Shown piece after piece: positions 36,105 to 48,496 of a stretch of DNA of 64,000 nt. A program made the translations under genes and the position numbers. Under the pieces are notes generated by a model, which was not told the origin of the DNA, did not search any database, and saw only the letters and a program-made list of their open reading frames with translations. The DNA comes from an uncultured Alsobacter sp. (GTDB lineage: Bacteria > Pseudomonadota > Alphaproteobacteria > Rhizobiales > Beijerinckiaceae): NCBI RefSeq assembly GCF_945952055.1, contig NZ_CAMFHB010000020.1, positions 1-64,000 of the forward strand, in the 5' to 3' direction. Positions within the stretch are counted from its first letter, which is position 1; each line of letters starts with the position of its first letter.

Positions 36105-37295
36105 ATGGGTGAGCAGCAGATCCGCAACTTCTCCATCAACTTCGGTCCGCAGCATCCGGCGGCGCACGGCGTGCTGCGCCTCGTGCTCGAGCTGGACGGT
36201 GAGGTCGTCGAACGCGTCGATCCGCATATCGGGCTGCTTCATCGCGGCACCGAAAAGCTCATCGAAGCAAAGACTTACGTACAGGCTCTGCCGTATTTCG
36301 ACAGGCTGGACTACGTCGCGCCGATGAACCAGGAGCACGCCTGGTGCCTGGCCGTGGAGAAGCTCCTGGGCCTCGGCGTTCCCAAGCGGGCGCAGCTCAT
36401 CCGCGTGCTCTACTCCGAAATCGGCCGGCTGCTGTCCCACCTGCTCAACGTCACGACGCAGGCGATGGACGTCGGCGCGCTCACGCCGCCCCTGTGGGGC
36501 TTCGAGGAGCGCGAGAAGCTGATGATCTTCTACGAGCACGCCTCGGGCGCGCGCATGCACGCGGCCTATTTCCGGCCCGGCGGCGTGCACCAGGACATCT
36601 CGCCCAAGCTCGTCGACGAGATCTACGACTTCTGCGACCCGTTCCTGAAGGTCTGCGACGACCTCGAGGCGCTGCTCACCGACAACCGCATCTTCAAGCA
36701 GCGCAACGTCGACATCGGCGTCGTGCCGCTGGCGGAAGCCTGGGCGTGGGGCTTCTCGGGCGTCATGGTGCGCGGCTCGGGCGCGGCGTGGGACCTGCGC
36801 AAGGCGCAGCCCTACGAGTGCTACGAGGAACTCGATTTCGACATTCCGATCGGCAAGAACGGCGACTGCTACGACCGCTACTGCATCCGCATGGAAGAGA
36901 TGCGCCAGTCCACGCGCATCATGAAGCAGGTGCTGGAGAAGCTGCGCTCCGCCGAAGGGCAGGGGCCGGTGAACTCGGCCGACGGCAAGATCGTACCGCC
37001 CAAGCGCGGCGACATGAAGCGCTCGATGGAAGCGCTCATCCATCACTTCAAGTTGTACACCGAAGGCGTTCGCGTGCCGGAAGGCGAAGTCTACGCCGCG
37101 GTCGAGGCGCCCAAGGGCGAGTTCGGCGTGTACCTGGTCGCGGACGGCACCAACAAGCCCTACCGCTGCAAGATCCGCGCTCCGGGCTTCGCGCATCTGC
37201 AGGCCATGGACCACCTGTGCCGCGGCCACATGCTGGCCGACGTCTCGGCGGTGCTGGGCTCGCTCGACATCGTGTTCGGCGAGGTGGACCGGTGA
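36105..37295 (+). CDS. nuoD: NADH-quinone oxidoreductase subunit D
   Basis: A 396-residue subunit forming the quinone-binding site with NuoB. Conserved parts include [28 protein letters not shown] and [12 protein letters not shown] at the C-terminus. It is preceded by the inserted heptamer element; the remaining 26-base leader includes AGAGGCCCGCC before the ATG, so its own ribosome site is intact. Confidence 0.98.
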   Translation: MGEQQIRNFSINFGPQHPAAHGVLRLVLELDGEVVERVDPHIGLLHRGTEKLIEAKTYVQALPYFDRLDYVAPMNQEHAWCLAVEKLLGLGVPKRAQLIRVLYSEIGRLLSHLLNVTTQAMDVGALTPPLWGFEEREKLMIFYEHASGARMHAAYFRPGGVHQDISPKLVDEIYDFCDPFLKVCDDLEALLTDNRIFKQRNVDIGVVPLAEAWAWGFSGVMVRGSGAAWDLRKAQPYECYEELDFDIPIGKNGDCYDRYCIRMEEMRQSTRIMKQVLEKLRSAEGQGPVNSADGKIVPPKRGDMKRSMEALIHHFKLYTEGVRVPEGEVYAAVEAPKGEFGVYLVADGTNKPYRCKIRAPGFAHLQAMDHLCRGHMLADVSAVLGSLDIVFGEVDR

Positions 37296-37337
37296 GCGCG
37301 CTGCGCTTCCGGCACGACGGGTTGGAATGAGGACGAC

Positions 37338-38543
37338 ATGTCAGTGAGACGCCTGGCCGCCGAGGCCATCCAGCCTGCGAGCTTCGCCTTCACGGCCGAG
37401 AACCTGGCCTGGGCGCGCATGGTCATCGCGCGCTATCCGGAAGGCCGGCAGGCCTCCGCCGTGATCCCGCTGCTGTGGCGGGCGCAGGAGCAGCACGACT
37501 ACTGGCTGCCGCGCGCGGCCATCGAGTACATCGCGAACATGCTCGGCATGCCGACGATCCGCGTGCTCGAGGTCGCGACCTTCTACACGATGTTCAACCT
37601 CGAGCCGGTGGGGAAGTTCTTCGTGCAGCTGTGCGGCACGACGCCCTGCCGCCTGCGCGGCGCCGACGACATCATCAAGGTGTGCGAGAGCCGCATCGGC
37701 CCGCAGCGCCATGTCTCCGGCGACGGCAATTTCTCGTGGCTGGAGGTCGAGTGCCTCGGCTCGTGCTGCAACGCGCCCATGGTGCAGATCAACAACGACT
37801 ACTACGAGGACCTGACGCCGGAGAGCTTCAACAAGCTCCTCGACGACCTCGCAGCGGGCCGCCCGGTGAAGAAGGGCCCGCAGAGCGCGCGCCATACCTC
37901 CGAGCCGGAAGGCGCGGTGAAGACGCTCCTCGACCCCTCGCTCTATGACGGCTCGGTCGTCGGCGCCTGGAAGAAGCGCTTCGAGGAGGAAGAGGCCAAG
38001 GCCCGCGAAGCCGCGGCCAAGGCCGCAGAGGAGAAGGCCGCCGCCGACAAGGCCGCGGCCGCCGCGGCTGCGGAGAACCCGAAGCCCGGCAAGCCTTCCG
38101 ACGACACGGCGGGCCTGAAGGCCGCCGACACGCCCGCCGCGCGGGTCGCCGACGGCAAGGAGCCCGTGCATCCGGCCGCGCAGGCGCAGGCCGCCGATCC
38201 GACCAAGGCGAAGACGTCGACGGAGGCTCCGCTGCCGCCGCCGGTGTCCGACGAGCACAAGCCCGTGCTGCTCACGGCGCCGGAAGGCGGCAAGGCCGAC
38301 GACCTCGAGCTCATCTGGGGCGTGGGGCCGAAGCTCGCCGAGATGCTGCACAAGATGGGCGTCTACCACTTCTCGCAGATCGCCTCGTGGAACGAGATGA
38401 ACCTGCGCTGGGTGGACCAGAACCTCGGCGCGTTCCGCGGCCGCGCCGTCCGCGACAAGTGGATCGAGCAGGCCGCCAAGCTCGCGACGGGCTGGCGCCC
38501 GGACAACAAGATCGGCGACCGGCCCGCGCCGGCGAAGGACTGA
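37338..38543 (+). CDS. nuoE: NADH-quinone oxidoreductase subunit E with C-terminal extension
   Basis: A 401-residue protein, about twice the usual length. Residues 1-180 are the [2Fe-2S] subunit (ligands in CGTTPC and CLGSC). After it comes an Ala/Lys/Glu-rich, probably helical linker (about 210-300) and a C-terminal domain of about 85 residues with a helix-hairpin-helix look (LIWGVGPKLAEMLHKMGV). Long NuoE proteins of this kind occur in related alphaproteobacteria. The role of the extension is unknown. Confidence 0.95.
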   Translation: MSVRRLAAEAIQPASFAFTAENLAWARMVIARYPEGRQASAVIPLLWRAQEQHDYWLPRAAIEYIANMLGMPTIRVLEVATFYTMFNLEPVGKFFVQLCGTTPCRLRGADDIIKVCESRIGPQRHVSGDGNFSWLEVECLGSCCNAPMVQINNDYYEDLTPESFNKLLDDLAAGRPVKKGPQSARHTSEPEGAVKTLLDPSLYDGSVVGAWKKRFEEEEAKAREAAAKAAEEKAAADKAAAAAAAENPKPGKPSDDTAGLKAADTPAARVADGKEPVHPAAQAQAADPTKAKTSTEAPLPPPVSDEHKPVLLTAPEGGKADDLELIWGVGPKLAEMLHKMGVYHFSQIASWNEMNLRWVDQNLGAFRGRAVRDKWIEQAAKLATGWRPDNKIGDRPAPAKD

Positions 38544-38549
38544 GCGACC

Positions 38550-39851
<1,302 letters not shown>

Positions 39852-39864
39852 GCGAGAGACACCG

Positions 39865-41943
39865 ATGGCCAAGATCATCGTCGACGGCACCGAGGTAGAC
39901 GTCCCGCCGGAGTACACGCTGCTCCAGGCGTGCGAGGCGGCGGGCGCCGAGATTCCGCGCTTCTGCTTCCACGAGCGCCTCTCGATCGCCGGCAACTGCC
40001 GCATGTGCCTCGTCGAGGTGAAGGGCTCGCCCAAGCCGGTGGCGTCCTGCGCCTGGGGCGTCCGCGACTGCCGTCCCGGACCCAACGGCGAGCCGCCGGT
40101 CGTCTCGACCCGCTCGCCCATGGTCAAGAAGGCGCGCGAAGGGGTGATGGAGTTCCTGCTCATCAACCACCCGCTCGACTGCCCGATCTGCGACCAGGGC
40201 GGCGAGTGCGACCTGCAGGACCAGGCGATGGCCTACGGTGTCGACACGACGCGCTTCGAAGAGAACAAGCGCGCGGTCGAGGACAAGTACATCGGCCCGC
40301 TCGTCAAGACGCAGATGAACCGCTGCATCCAGTGCACGCGCTGCGTCCGCTTCACCACCGAGGTGGCCGGCGTGCCGGATCTCGGCGCCATCGGCCGCGG
40401 CGAGGACATGGAGATCACCTCCTACCTCGAGAGCGCGATGAGCTCCGAACTGCAGGGCAACGTCATCGACCTGTGCCCGGTCGGCGCGCTCACCTCCAAG
40501 CCCTACGCCTTCAAGGCGCGGCCCTGGGAGCTGTCCAAGACCGAGTCGGTCGACGTCATGGACGCCGTCGGCTCCTCGATCCGCGTCGATGGCCGTGGCC
40601 GCGAGGTCATGCGCATCCTGCCCCGCCTCAACGAGGCGGTGAACGAGGAGTGGATCTCCGACAAGACCCGCTTCATCTGGGACGGCCTGAAGACCCAGCG
40701 GCTCGACAAGCCCTATGTCCGCCAGAACGGCAAGCTGCGTCCCGCGAGCTGGGGCGAGGCCTTCGCGGCCGTCGCGGCCAAGGCAAAGGCGACCGCGCCG
40801 GCCCGCATGGGCTTCGTCGCCGGCGACCTCGCCTCGGTGGAAGAGCTCTACGCCTTCCGCGAACTCGCCAAGGCGCTCGGCGTCGCCAGCATCGACGCCC
40901 GCCAGGACGGCACCAAGCTGCACCCGAAGTTCGGCCGCGCCTCCTACCTCTTCAACGCCACGATCCTCGGCATCGAGGACGCGGACGCCATCCTCATCGT
41001 GGGCTCCAATCCCCGCAAGGAGGCGCCTGTCCTGAACGCCCGCATCCGCAAGCGCTGGCGCATGGGCACGCTGCCGATCGGCGTTATCGGCGAGGCGGCC
41101 GAGCTCACCTACGACGCGCAGGTGCTGGGCGCCGGCCCGGAGACGCTGGCGGCGATCGCCGACGGCTCGCACTCGTTCGCGGCCACCCTGAAGAACGCCA
41201 AGAAGCCGCTGGTGCTGGTCGGGCAGGGGGCTCTCGCCCGCGCCGACGGCGAGGCGGTGCTGGCGCTGGCCGCCAAGGCCGCGCTGGCGGTGGGCGCGGT
41301 GAAGGACGGCTGGAACGGCTTTTCCGTCCTGCACACGGCCGCCGCGCGCGTCGGCGCGCTCGACCTCGGCCTGGTGCCGGGCGAGGGCGGTTCGGACGCC
41401 GTGGCGATGACCAACGCGGGCGGGGCCGACCTCCTGGTCCTGCTCGGCGCCGACGAGATCGACGTCGCCCCGGGTGCCTTCGTGGTCTACGTCGGCACGC
41501 ATGGCGACCGCGGCGCGCACCGCGCCGACGTGATCCTGCCGGGTGCGGCCTACACCGAGAAGTCGGGCACCTACGTCAACACCGAGGGCCGGGCCCAGCT
41601 CGCCAACCGCGCGACCTTCGCGCCCGGCGACGCCAAGGAGGACTGGGCGATCCTGCGCGCCCTTTCCGAGGTCATCGGCAAGAAGCTGCCCTTCGACTCG
41701 CTGAACCAGCTGCGTGCCGCGCTCTACGCCGAGAAGCCGGGCTTCGCCGCGCTCGACCGCGTCGAGGCGGCCGATCCGGCCGCGATCGAGGCCCTGGCGA
41801 ACGCCGCCGGGACCGTCGACAAGGCGCCGTTCCACGGCGCCGTCGCGGACCTCTACCTGACCAACCCGATCGCCCGCGCTTCGGCGATCATGGCCGAGTG
41901 CTCGGCGCTGGCGAAGGGGCGGATGCCCCTGGCCGCCGAGTAA
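39865..41943 (+). CDS. nuoG: NADH-quinone oxidoreductase subunit G
   Basis: A 692-residue iron-sulfur subunit. The N-terminus has the [2Fe-2S] set ([15 protein letters not shown]), [14 protein letters not shown] and the [4Fe-4S] ligands in [10 protein letters not shown]. The C-terminal two thirds is a molybdopterin-oxidoreductase fold without cofactor ligands, as usual. It lies 13 bases after nuoF. Confidence 0.97.
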   Translation: MAKIIVDGTEVDVPPEYTLLQACEAAGAEIPRFCFHERLSIAGNCRMCLVEVKGSPKPVASCAWGVRDCRPGPNGEPPVVSTRSPMVKKAREGVMEFLLINHPLDCPICDQGGECDLQDQAMAYGVDTTRFEENKRAVEDKYIGPLVKTQMNRCIQCTRCVRFTTEVAGVPDLGAIGRGEDMEITSYLESAMSSELQGNVIDLCPVGALTSKPYAFKARPWELSKTESVDVMDAVGSSIRVDGRGREVMRILPRLNEAVNEEWISDKTRFIWDGLKTQRLDKPYVRQNGKLRPASWGEAFAAVAAKAKATAPARMGFVAGDLASVEELYAFRELAKALGVASIDARQDGTKLHPKFGRASYLFNATILGIEDADAILIVGSNPRKEAPVLNARIRKRWRMGTLPIGVIGEAAELTYDAQVLGAGPETLAAIADGSHSFAATLKNAKKPLVLVGQGALARADGEAVLALAAKAALAVGAVKDGWNGFSVLHTAAARVGALDLGLVPGEGGSDAVAMTNAGGADLLVLLGADEIDVAPGAFVVYVGTHGDRGAHRADVILPGAAYTEKSGTYVNTEGRAQLANRATFAPGDAKEDWAILRALSEVIGKKLPFDSLNQLRAALYAEKPGFAALDRVEAADPAAIEALANAAGTVDKAPFHGAVADLYLTNPIARASAIMAECSALAKGRMPLAAE

Positions 41944-41955
41944 CGGAGACGGACG

Positions 41956-42978
41956 ATGGACACTTCCAGCTGGGTCTTCATCCTGCTGCTGACGATCGGG
42001 AAGAGCCTGCTGCTCATCGCGGCGCTGCTGATCTTCATCGCCTACATCCTGCTCGCCGACCGCAAGATCTGGGCGGCCGTGCAGCTGCGCCGCGGCCCGA
42101 ACGTGGTCGGGCCCTGGGGCCTGCTGCAGTCTTTCGCCGACCTCCTGAAGTTCGTGATCAAGGAGCCGGTGATCCCGGCCGGTGCGAACAAGGGCGTGTT
42201 CCTGCTGGCGCCGCTCGTCACGACGGTGCTGGCGCTCGCCGCCTGGGCGGTGATTCCGGTCGCGGACGGCTGGGCGATCGCCGACATCAATGTCGGCATC
42301 CTCTACATCTTCGCGATCTCGTCGCTCGGCGTGTACGGGATCATCATGGGCGGGTGGGCTTCGAACTCGAAGTACCCGTTCCTGGGCGCGCTGCGCTCGG
42401 CCGCGCAGATGGTGTCCTACGAGGTCTCCATCGGCTTCGTGATCATCACGGTGCTCCTGTGCGTGGGGTCCTTGAACCTCTCCGACATCGTCGAGGCGCA
42501 GGACGGCCGGTTCGGGCTCTTCGGCTGGTTCTGGCTGCCGCTGTTCCCGATGTTCGTGATCTTCTTCATCTCGGCGCTGGCCGAGACGAACCGGCCGCCC
42601 TTCGACCTGCCGGAAGCGGAGTCGGAGCTCGTGGCGGGCTTCATGGTCGAGTACTCCTCGACCCCGTACCTGCTGTTCATGCTCGGCGAGTACGTGGCCA
42701 TCATGACCATGTGCGCGCTGATGACGATCCTGTTCCTCGGGGGCTGGCTGCCGCCCTTCAACATCCCGCCGCTGAGCTGGGTGCCGGGGATCATCTGGTT
42801 CGTCCTCAAGATGTGCCTGGTCTTCTTCATGTTCGCCATGGTGAAGGCCTTCGTGCCCCGCTACCGCTACGACCAGCTCATGCGGCTCGGCTGGAAGGTG
42901 TTCCTGCCCCTGTCGCTGGCCATGGTCGTGATCGTGGCCGGCGTGCTGCAGTTCACCGGCTGGGCGCCGGGGCACTGA
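41956..42978 (+). CDS. nuoH: NADH-quinone oxidoreductase subunit H
   Basis: A 340-residue membrane subunit with eight or so spans, linking the quinone site to the membrane arm. Conserved phrases are [39 protein letters not shown] and VRYRYDQ-like [14 protein letters not shown]. It is followed after one base by a small membrane protein gene. Confidence 0.98.
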   Translation: MDTSSWVFILLLTIGKSLLLIAALLIFIAYILLADRKIWAAVQLRRGPNVVGPWGLLQSFADLLKFVIKEPVIPAGANKGVFLLAPLVTTVLALAAWAVIPVADGWAIADINVGILYIFAISSLGVYGIIMGGWASNSKYPFLGALRSAAQMVSYEVSIGFVIITVLLCVGSLNLSDIVEAQDGRFGLFGWFWLPLFPMFVIFFISALAETNRPPFDLPEAESELVAGFMVEYSSTPYLLFMLGEYVAIMTMCALMTILFLGGWLPPFNIPPLSWVPGIIWFVLKMCLVFFMFAMVKAFVPRYRYDQLMRLGWKVFLPLSLAMVVIVAGVLQFTGWAPGH

Positions 42979-42979
42979 G

Positions 42980-43228
42980 GTGGGAGGCCTGTCCCTCGCC
43001 GGCCTGATCGGGGCCCTCGTGGGACTGGCGCTCGGCTACGTCGACTACAAGGTGGTCGGCGGGGTCGTGGAAGGAAAGCTCCGCAAGCTCGACCGCTCGT
43101 CGAGCGCCGCGGAGAAAGAGGAATTCGAGCGCAAGATCCGCATCCTGCGGGTCGTGCTGTTCGCGGTGACGATGCTCGCGTTCCCGGTGATCGGCTACCT
43201 GTTCGGGTCGGTCGTCGCCGGGGGATGA
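42980..43228 (+). CDS. Small two-span membrane protein within the nuo operon
   Basis: An 82-residue protein from a GTG one base after the nuoH stop. Two hydrophobic segments (LAGLIGALVGLALGYVDY; VVLFAVTMLAFPVIGYLFG) flank a charged loop (KLRKLDRSSSAAEKEEFERK). No family is recognised. Its position inside the operon suggests a role in assembly or as an accessory of complex I, but this is inference. Confidence 0.7.
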   Translation: MGGLSLAGLIGALVGLALGYVDYKVVGGVVEGKLRKLDRSSSAAEKEEFERKIRILRVVLFAVTMLAFPVIGYLFGSVVAGG

Positions 43229-43252
43229 CGCCGGGGATCGGTGGATTGCAGG

Positions 43253-43330
43253 AACGGCGCCTCGCGCCGGAAGGCAAGAACGGCGCCTTGCGCCGGAAGG
43301 CAAAATCGGCGCCGTGCGCCGGAAGGATGG
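43253..43330 (+). repeat. 26-bp tandem repeat, three copies, before nuoI
   Basis: Three near-identical 26-base units (43253-43278, 43279-43304, 43305-43330). Each contains CGGCGC, two or three bases, GCGCCG, able to form a hairpin, and then GGAAGG, a Shine-Dalgarno-like motif. The last unit ends three bases before the nuoI ATG. Confidence 0.85.
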
Positions 43331-43333
43331 ACG

Positions 43334-43822
43334 ATGAGGCTGGATCAGGCTGCCAAGTCGCTTCTGTTGAAGGAGTTCGTCGGAGCCTTCGTGCTGTCGA
43401 TGCGCTACTTCTTCAAGCCGAAGGCGACGCTGAACTATCCCTACGAGCGCGGGCAGATCTCGCCGCGCTTCCGGGGCGAGCACGCCTTGCGCCGCTATCC
43501 CAACGGTGAGGAGCGCTGCATCGCGTGCAAGCTGTGCGAGGCCATCTGCCCCGCGCAGGCGATCACCATCGAGGCCGGCCCGCGGCGCAACGACGGCACC
43601 CGCCGCACGACGCGCTACGACATCGACATGACCAAGTGCATCTACTGCGGCTTCTGCCAGGAAGCCTGCCCGGTGGACGCGATCGTCGAGGGGCCGAACA
43701 TGGAGTTCGCCACCGAGACGCGCGAGGAGCTGTTCTACGACAAGGACCGGCTGCTCGAGAACGGCGCGCGCTGGGAGCGGGAGATCGCTGCCAACATCGC
43801 CCGTGACGCACCGTACCGGTAA
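43334..43822 (+). CDS. nuoI: NADH-quinone oxidoreductase subunit I
   Basis: A 162-residue ferredoxin-like subunit with two [4Fe-4S] clusters, [16 protein letters not shown] and [16 protein letters not shown]. The ATG at 43334 ([12 protein letters not shown]) gives the usual length; its ribosome site is the GGAAGG of the third tandem unit. A longer in-frame start would translate the repeats and is rejected. Confidence 0.97.
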   Translation: MRLDQAAKSLLLKEFVGAFVLSMRYFFKPKATLNYPYERGQISPRFRGEHALRRYPNGEERCIACKLCEAICPAQAITIEAGPRRNDGTRRTTRYDIDMTKCIYCGFCQEACPVDAIVEGPNMEFATETREELFYDKDRLLENGARWEREIAANIARDAPYR

Positions 43823-44007
43823 GTCGAGTTGTCGGCCCCGGAATCGGGGTCTATAGACGGGCGGCCGGTGCCAAGGCGTTCGGCCGCGGGGACAAAAACG
43901 GGGACTTCGCAAGGAATTCCCGACCAGAAACGAAGATACGGGCGATCCCGCACGGGGCGGCCGGACTGACACGGAGAGGCCGCCACGGCGGCCCGGGGGC
44001 ATCCTCG
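43823..44007. other. Gap between nuoI and nuoJ with hairpins
   Basis: The largest gap downstream of nuoD (185 bases). It contains CCCCG-GAAT-CGGGG (43836-43849), GCGGCCG/CGGCCGC (43861-43887) and GGCCGC-CACG-GCGGCC (43978-43993). No gene is supported. It may hold an internal promoter or processing site. Confidence 0.45.
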
Positions 44008-44625
44008 ATGAACGCGGCCGCGGCCTTCTTCTACCTGTTCTCGGGCGTCGCGATCGCCTCGGCCTTCCTGGTCGTGGCATCGCGCAACCCCGTGCACTCG
44101 GTCCTCTTCCTCATCCTCACCTTCGTGAACGCCGCGGGCCTCTTCCTGCTGATGGGGGCGGAGTTCCTGGCGATGCTCCTCATCGTCGTCTACGTGGGCG
44201 CGGTGATGGTGCTGTTCCTGTTCGTGGTGATGATGCTCGACGTCGACTTCGCCGAGCTGCGACAGGGCTTCCAGAGCTACCTGCCGCTCGGCGCGGTGCT
44301 CGCGGGCGTGCTCCTGGTCGAACTCGTCGGCTTCGTGGCCTTCTACCTGGTCGAGCCGGGGACGGTGAAACAGGCGGCGCCGGCGGCGCCCGCCGCGGGC
44401 GCGCTGCTCACCAACACCGAGGCGCTCGGCCGGGTGCTGTACACCCAGTACGTCTACTACTTCCAGGCGGCGGGCCTCGTACTGCTGGTCGCCATGATCG
44501 GCGCGATCGTGCTCACGCTGCGGCACAAGGCCGGCGTGAAGCGGCAGAACATCGCCGACCAGGTCGCCCGCACCAAGGCGACCGCGATGGAAGTCAAGAA
44601 GGTTCCGTTCCGGCAGGGCGTGTGA
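44008..44625 (+). CDS. nuoJ: NADH-quinone oxidoreductase subunit J
   Basis: A 205-residue membrane subunit with five spans. The third carries [17 protein letters not shown], the family's conserved segment. It precedes nuoK by eight bases. Confidence 0.96.
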   Translation: MNAAAAFFYLFSGVAIASAFLVVASRNPVHSVLFLILTFVNAAGLFLLMGAEFLAMLLIVVYVGAVMVLFLFVVMMLDVDFAELRQGFQSYLPLGAVLAGVLLVELVGFVAFYLVEPGTVKQAAPAAPAAGALLTNTEALGRVLYTQYVYYFQAAGLVLLVAMIGAIVLTLRHKAGVKRQNIADQVARTKATAMEVKKVPFRQGV

Positions 44626-44633
44626 GGCAATCC

Positions 44634-44942
44634 ATGGTCATCGGTCTTTCCCACTACCTGACGGTCGCCGCCATCCTCTTCACGATCGGCGTGTTCGGCA
44701 TCTTCATCAACCGCAAGAACGTCATCGTCATCCTGATGTCGGTCGAGCTCATCCTGCTCTCGGTCAACATCAACCTCGTGGCGTTCTCCACCTTCGGCGG
44801 CGACCTCGTCGGCCAGGTCTTCGCGCTGCTCATCCTGACGGTGGCGGCCGCCGAGGCCGCGATCGGCCTGGCGATCCTCGTCGTCTACTTCCGCAACCGC
44901 GGCACCATCGCCGTGGAAGACATCAACATGATGAAGGGCTGA
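44634..44942 (+). CDS. nuoK: NADH-quinone oxidoreductase subunit K
   Basis: A 102-residue, three-span subunit of the proton-pumping arm with membrane glutamates in [15 protein letters not shown] and [13 protein letters not shown]. The ATG at 44634 gives the standard length and has GAGG in front; a GTG overlapping nuoJ is rejected. Confidence 0.97.
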   Translation: MVIGLSHYLTVAAILFTIGVFGIFINRKNVIVILMSVELILLSVNINLVAFSTFGGDLVGQVFALLILTVAAAEAAIGLAILVVYFRNRGTIAVEDINMMKG

Positions 44943-44977
44943 GTTGGCGAACCCGGCGTTCCCGACGGACATCTGAC

Positions 44978-46978
44978 ATGTATCAGGCGATTGTCTTCCT
45001 GCCGCTGGTCGGCTTCCTCATCGCGGGCCTCTTCGGCCGCATCCTCGGACCGCGTCCGAGCGAGATCGTCACGACCTCGCTCATGGCGGCGGCCGCGCTG
45101 CTGTCGTGGATCGCCTTCTTCTCCGTGGGCTTCGGCCACGGGGGTGGGCGGGTCCAGATCGCGCAGTGGATCGTGTCGGGCGACCTGACGGTCGACTGGG
45201 CGCTGCGCGTCGACACGCTCACCGCGGTGATGCTCGTCGTCGTCAACACCGTCTCGGCGCTCGTGCACCTCTACTCGATCGGGTACATGCACGAGGATCC
45301 GCACCGGCCGCGCTTCTTCGCCTACCTGTCGCTCTTCACCTTCGCCATGCTGATGCTGGTGACGGCCGACAACCTCGTCCAGATGTTCTTCGGCTGGGAA
45401 GGCGTGGGCCTTGCCTCCTACCTGCTCATCGGCTTCTGGTACCAGAAGCCGTCGGCGGTCGCGGCGGCCATGAAGGCCTTCATCGTCAACCGCGTCGGCG
45501 ACTTCGGCTTCGCGCTCGGCATCTTCCTCGTCTTCGTGCTCACCGGCTCGGTCGCCTTCGACGCGATCTTCGCCAAGATCGACGAGCTCGCCGGAACCAA
45601 CTTCCTGTTCCTGGGCAAGGAGTGGCACGCCCTCACGCTGGCCGGCCTGCTGCTCTTCATGGGCGCCATGGGCAAGTCGGCGCAGTTCCTGCTGCACACC
45701 TGGCTGCCGGACGCGATGGAGGGCCCGACCCCGGTCTCCGCGCTCATCCACGCCGCCACGATGGTGACCGCCGGCGTGTTCATGGTCGCGCGCCTGTCGC
45801 CGATCTTCGAGCATGCCCCGGTCGCGGCCTCGGCCGTGCTCATCGTGGGCGCCACGACGGCGTTCTTCGCCGGCACCGTCGGCCTCGTGCAGAACGACAT
45901 CAAGCGCGTGATCGCCTACTCCACCTGCTCGCAGCTCGGCTACATGTTCGTGGCCCTGGGGGCGGGGGCCTACGGCGCGGGCATCTTCCACCTCTTCACG
46001 CACGCCTTCTTCAAGGCGCTGCTGTTCCTGGGCGCCGGCTCGGTCATCCACGCGATGCACCACGAGCAGGACATCCGGAACATGGGCGGCCTGCGCTCGA
46101 AGATCCCGGTCACCGCCGCGCTCTTCGCGGTCGGCACGCTGGCGCTGACGGGCTTCCCGCTGACGGCCGGGTACTTCTCGAAGGACGCCATCATCGAGGC
46201 GTCGTTCTCCACCCACACCTTCGGCAACAGCTACGCCTTCGTGCTGCTGCTGGTGACCGCCGGCCTGACCTCGTTCTACTCCTGGCGCCTGTTCTTCGTG
46301 ACCTTCGCCGGAACGCCGCGCTGGGGTGCCCACGCGCAGCATGACGACCACGGCCACGCGGCGCACGGTCATGCCGCGCACGGCGACGACCACGCTCACG
46401 CCCACGACGACCATGGGCATGGCCACGCGCACGAGCCGCACGAGTCGCCGCTGGTGATGCTGGTGCCGCTCTATGTTCTCGGCGCCGGCGCGCTGGTCGC
46501 GGGTCTCGCCTTCGCGAGCTACTTCATCGGCCACAACGCCGAGCACTTCTGGAAGACGGCTATCGTCGTGAAGGAAGAGGAGCACGTGCCGGCGCTCGTC
46601 GCCTGGCTGCCGACCGTGTTCATGGTGATCGGCTTCGTGGTCGCCTACATCTTCTACATCGCCAAGCCCTACCTGCCGGCCCAGCTCGCGCAGAGCAACG
46701 GCGTCCTGTACCGGTTCCTGCTGAACAAGTGGTACTTCGACGAGCTCTACGACGTGATCTTCGTGCGCCCGGCCAAGTGGCTCGGCCGCACGCTCTGGAA
46801 GAAGGGCGACGGCGCGATCATCGACGGGCTCGGCCCCGACGGCGTCTCGGCCCGTGTGGTCGACGTCACCCAGGCGGTCGTCCGACTGCAGACGGGCTAC
46901 GTCTATCACTACGCCTTCGCGATGCTGATCGGCGTCGCGGCGCTCGTCACCTGGTACATGTTCGGCGGAGCCCACTGA
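44978..46978 (+). CDS. nuoL: NADH-quinone oxidoreductase subunit L
   Basis: A 666-residue antiporter-like proton-pumping subunit with about 16 spans and the long lateral helix at the C-terminus. Conserved parts include [19 protein letters not shown] and [20 protein letters not shown]. An unusual loop at about residues 452-489 is very rich in His and Asp ([17 protein letters not shown] and on). It lies two bases before nuoM. Confidence 0.97.
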   Translation: MYQAIVFLPLVGFLIAGLFGRILGPRPSEIVTTSLMAAAALLSWIAFFSVGFGHGGGRVQIAQWIVSGDLTVDWALRVDTLTAVMLVVVNTVSALVHLYSIGYMHEDPHRPRFFAYLSLFTFAMLMLVTADNLVQMFFGWEGVGLASYLLIGFWYQKPSAVAAAMKAFIVNRVGDFGFALGIFLVFVLTGSVAFDAIFAKIDELAGTNFLFLGKEWHALTLAGLLLFMGAMGKSAQFLLHTWLPDAMEGPTPVSALIHAATMVTAGVFMVARLSPIFEHAPVAASAVLIVGATTAFFAGTVGLVQNDIKRVIAYSTCSQLGYMFVALGAGAYGAGIFHLFTHAFFKALLFLGAGSVIHAMHHEQDIRNMGGLRSKIPVTAALFAVGTLALTGFPLTAGYFSKDAIIEASFSTHTFGNSYAFVLLLVTAGLTSFYSWRLFFVTFAGTPRWGAHAQHDDHGHAAHGHAAHGDDHAHAHDDHGHGHAHEPHESPLVMLVPLYVLGAGALVAGLAFASYFIGHNAEHFWKTAIVVKEEEHVPALVAWLPTVFMVIGFVVAYIFYIAKPYLPAQLAQSNGVLYRFLLNKWYFDELYDVIFVRPAKWLGRTLWKKGDGAIIDGLGPDGVSARVVDVTQAVVRLQTGYVYHYAFAMLIGVAALVTWYMFGGAH

Positions 46979-46979
46979 G

Positions 46980-48488
46980 ATGCTGAGCTATCTTCTGACC
47001 GGGCTCCTGGTCCTGCCGCTCGCGGGCGCGCTGTTCATCCTGATCACCAAGGACGACACGCCCGGCGGCCAGTCGAACATCCGCTGGATCGCGCTGCTCA
47101 CCACCATCGCGACGATGCTGCTGTCGTTCGTGGCGTGGGGCCGCTTCGACCCCGCGAACCCGGCCTTCCAGCTCGTCGAGGACCGCGCCTGGCTGTCGGA
47201 GACGATCCGCTTCAAGCTCGGCGTCGACGGCTTCTCGATGCCGTTCATCATGCTGACCACGGTGCTGATGCCCTTCTGCATCGTCGCCTCGTGGGTCTCG
47301 GTCGAGAAGCGCGTGAAGGAGTACTTCATCGCCTTCCTCGTGCTCGAGGCGCTGATGGTCGGCGTCTTCGCCGCCCTCGACCTCGTGCTGTTCTACCTGT
47401 TCTTCGAGGCCGGCCTCATCCCGATGTTCCTCATCATCGGCATCTGGGGCGGCAAGCGGCGCATCTACGCCAGCTTCAAGTTCTTCCTCTACACGCTGGT
47501 CGGCTCGCTGCTCATGCTCGTCGCCGTGATGGCGATGTACTGGAACGCCGGCACGACCGACATTCCCACGCTGCTGGCGCACAAGTTCCCGCAGGGCATG
47601 CAGACCTGGCTGTGGCTCGCCTTCTTCGCCTCCTTCGCGGTGAAGATGCCGATGTGGCCGGTGCACACCTGGTTGCCGGACGCGCACGTCGAGGCGCCGA
47701 CGGCGGGTTCTGTCATCCTGGCCGCGATCCTGCTGAAGATGGGTGGCTACGGCTTCATCCGCTTCTCGATCCCGATGTTCCCGGACGCCTCGCTCTACTT
47801 CGCGCCGTTCGTGTTCGCGCTGTCGGTCATCGCCATCGTCTACACCTCGCTGGTGGCGATGATGCAGGAGGACATCAAGAAGCTGATCGCCTACTCGTCC
47901 GTCGCCCACATGGGCTTCGTGACCATGGGCCTCTTCACCCTGACGCCGCAGGGCATCCAGGGCGCGATGTTCCAGATGGTCAGCCACGGCATCGTGTCGG
48001 GCGCGCTGTTCCTGTGCGTGGGCGTCATCTACGACCGCATGCACACCCGCGAGATCGCCGCCTATGGCGGTCTCACGGAGCGCATGCCGCTCTACGCGAC
48101 GGCCTTCATGGTGTTCACCATGGCCAATGTCGGCCTGCCGGGCACCTCGGGCTTCGTGGGTGAGTTCCTGACGCTGATGGGGGCCTTCCGGGCCAACACC
48201 TGGGTCGCCTTCATCGCCACCTCGGGCGTGATCCTGTCGGCCTGCTACGCGCTGTGGCTCTTCGCCCGCGTCATGTTCGGTCCGCTGCAGAAGCCCGAAC
48301 TGAAGAAGATCCTGGATCTGAGCCCGCGCGAGGTCGCCATCCTCGCCCCGCTGGTGATCCTCACGATCTACTACGGCGTGCATCCGGCCCCCGTGCTCGA
48401 TGCGTTCGCCGCGTCCACCGACGCTCTGCTCAAGAGCACGCAAGCTGCCCTCGGCGCCGCCAAGACGGCCGCGCTCGTGTCACACTGA
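46980..48488 (+). CDS. nuoM: NADH-quinone oxidoreductase subunit M
   Basis: A 502-residue antiporter-like subunit with about 14 spans. Conserved segments are [21 protein letters not shown], with its membrane glutamate, and [20 protein letters not shown]. It starts immediately after nuoL. Confidence 0.97.
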   Translation: MLSYLLTGLLVLPLAGALFILITKDDTPGGQSNIRWIALLTTIATMLLSFVAWGRFDPANPAFQLVEDRAWLSETIRFKLGVDGFSMPFIMLTTVLMPFCIVASWVSVEKRVKEYFIAFLVLEALMVGVFAALDLVLFYLFFEAGLIPMFLIIGIWGGKRRIYASFKFFLYTLVGSLLMLVAVMAMYWNAGTTDIPTLLAHKFPQGMQTWLWLAFFASFAVKMPMWPVHTWLPDAHVEAPTAGSVILAAILLKMGGYGFIRFSIPMFPDASLYFAPFVFALSVIAIVYTSLVAMMQEDIKKLIAYSSVAHMGFVTMGLFTLTPQGIQGAMFQMVSHGIVSGALFLCVGVIYDRMHTREIAAYGGLTERMPLYATAFMVFTMANVGLPGTSGFVGEFLTLMGAFRANTWVAFIATSGVILSACYALWLFARVMFGPLQKPELKKILDLSPREVAILAPLVILTIYYGVHPAPVLDAFAASTDALLKSTQAALGAAKTAALVSH

Positions 48489-48496
48489 GGTTCGCG

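Noticed and set aside
43253-43330. Tandem 26-base units as a CRISPR array
   Set aside because: The units are directly adjacent with no spacers between them.
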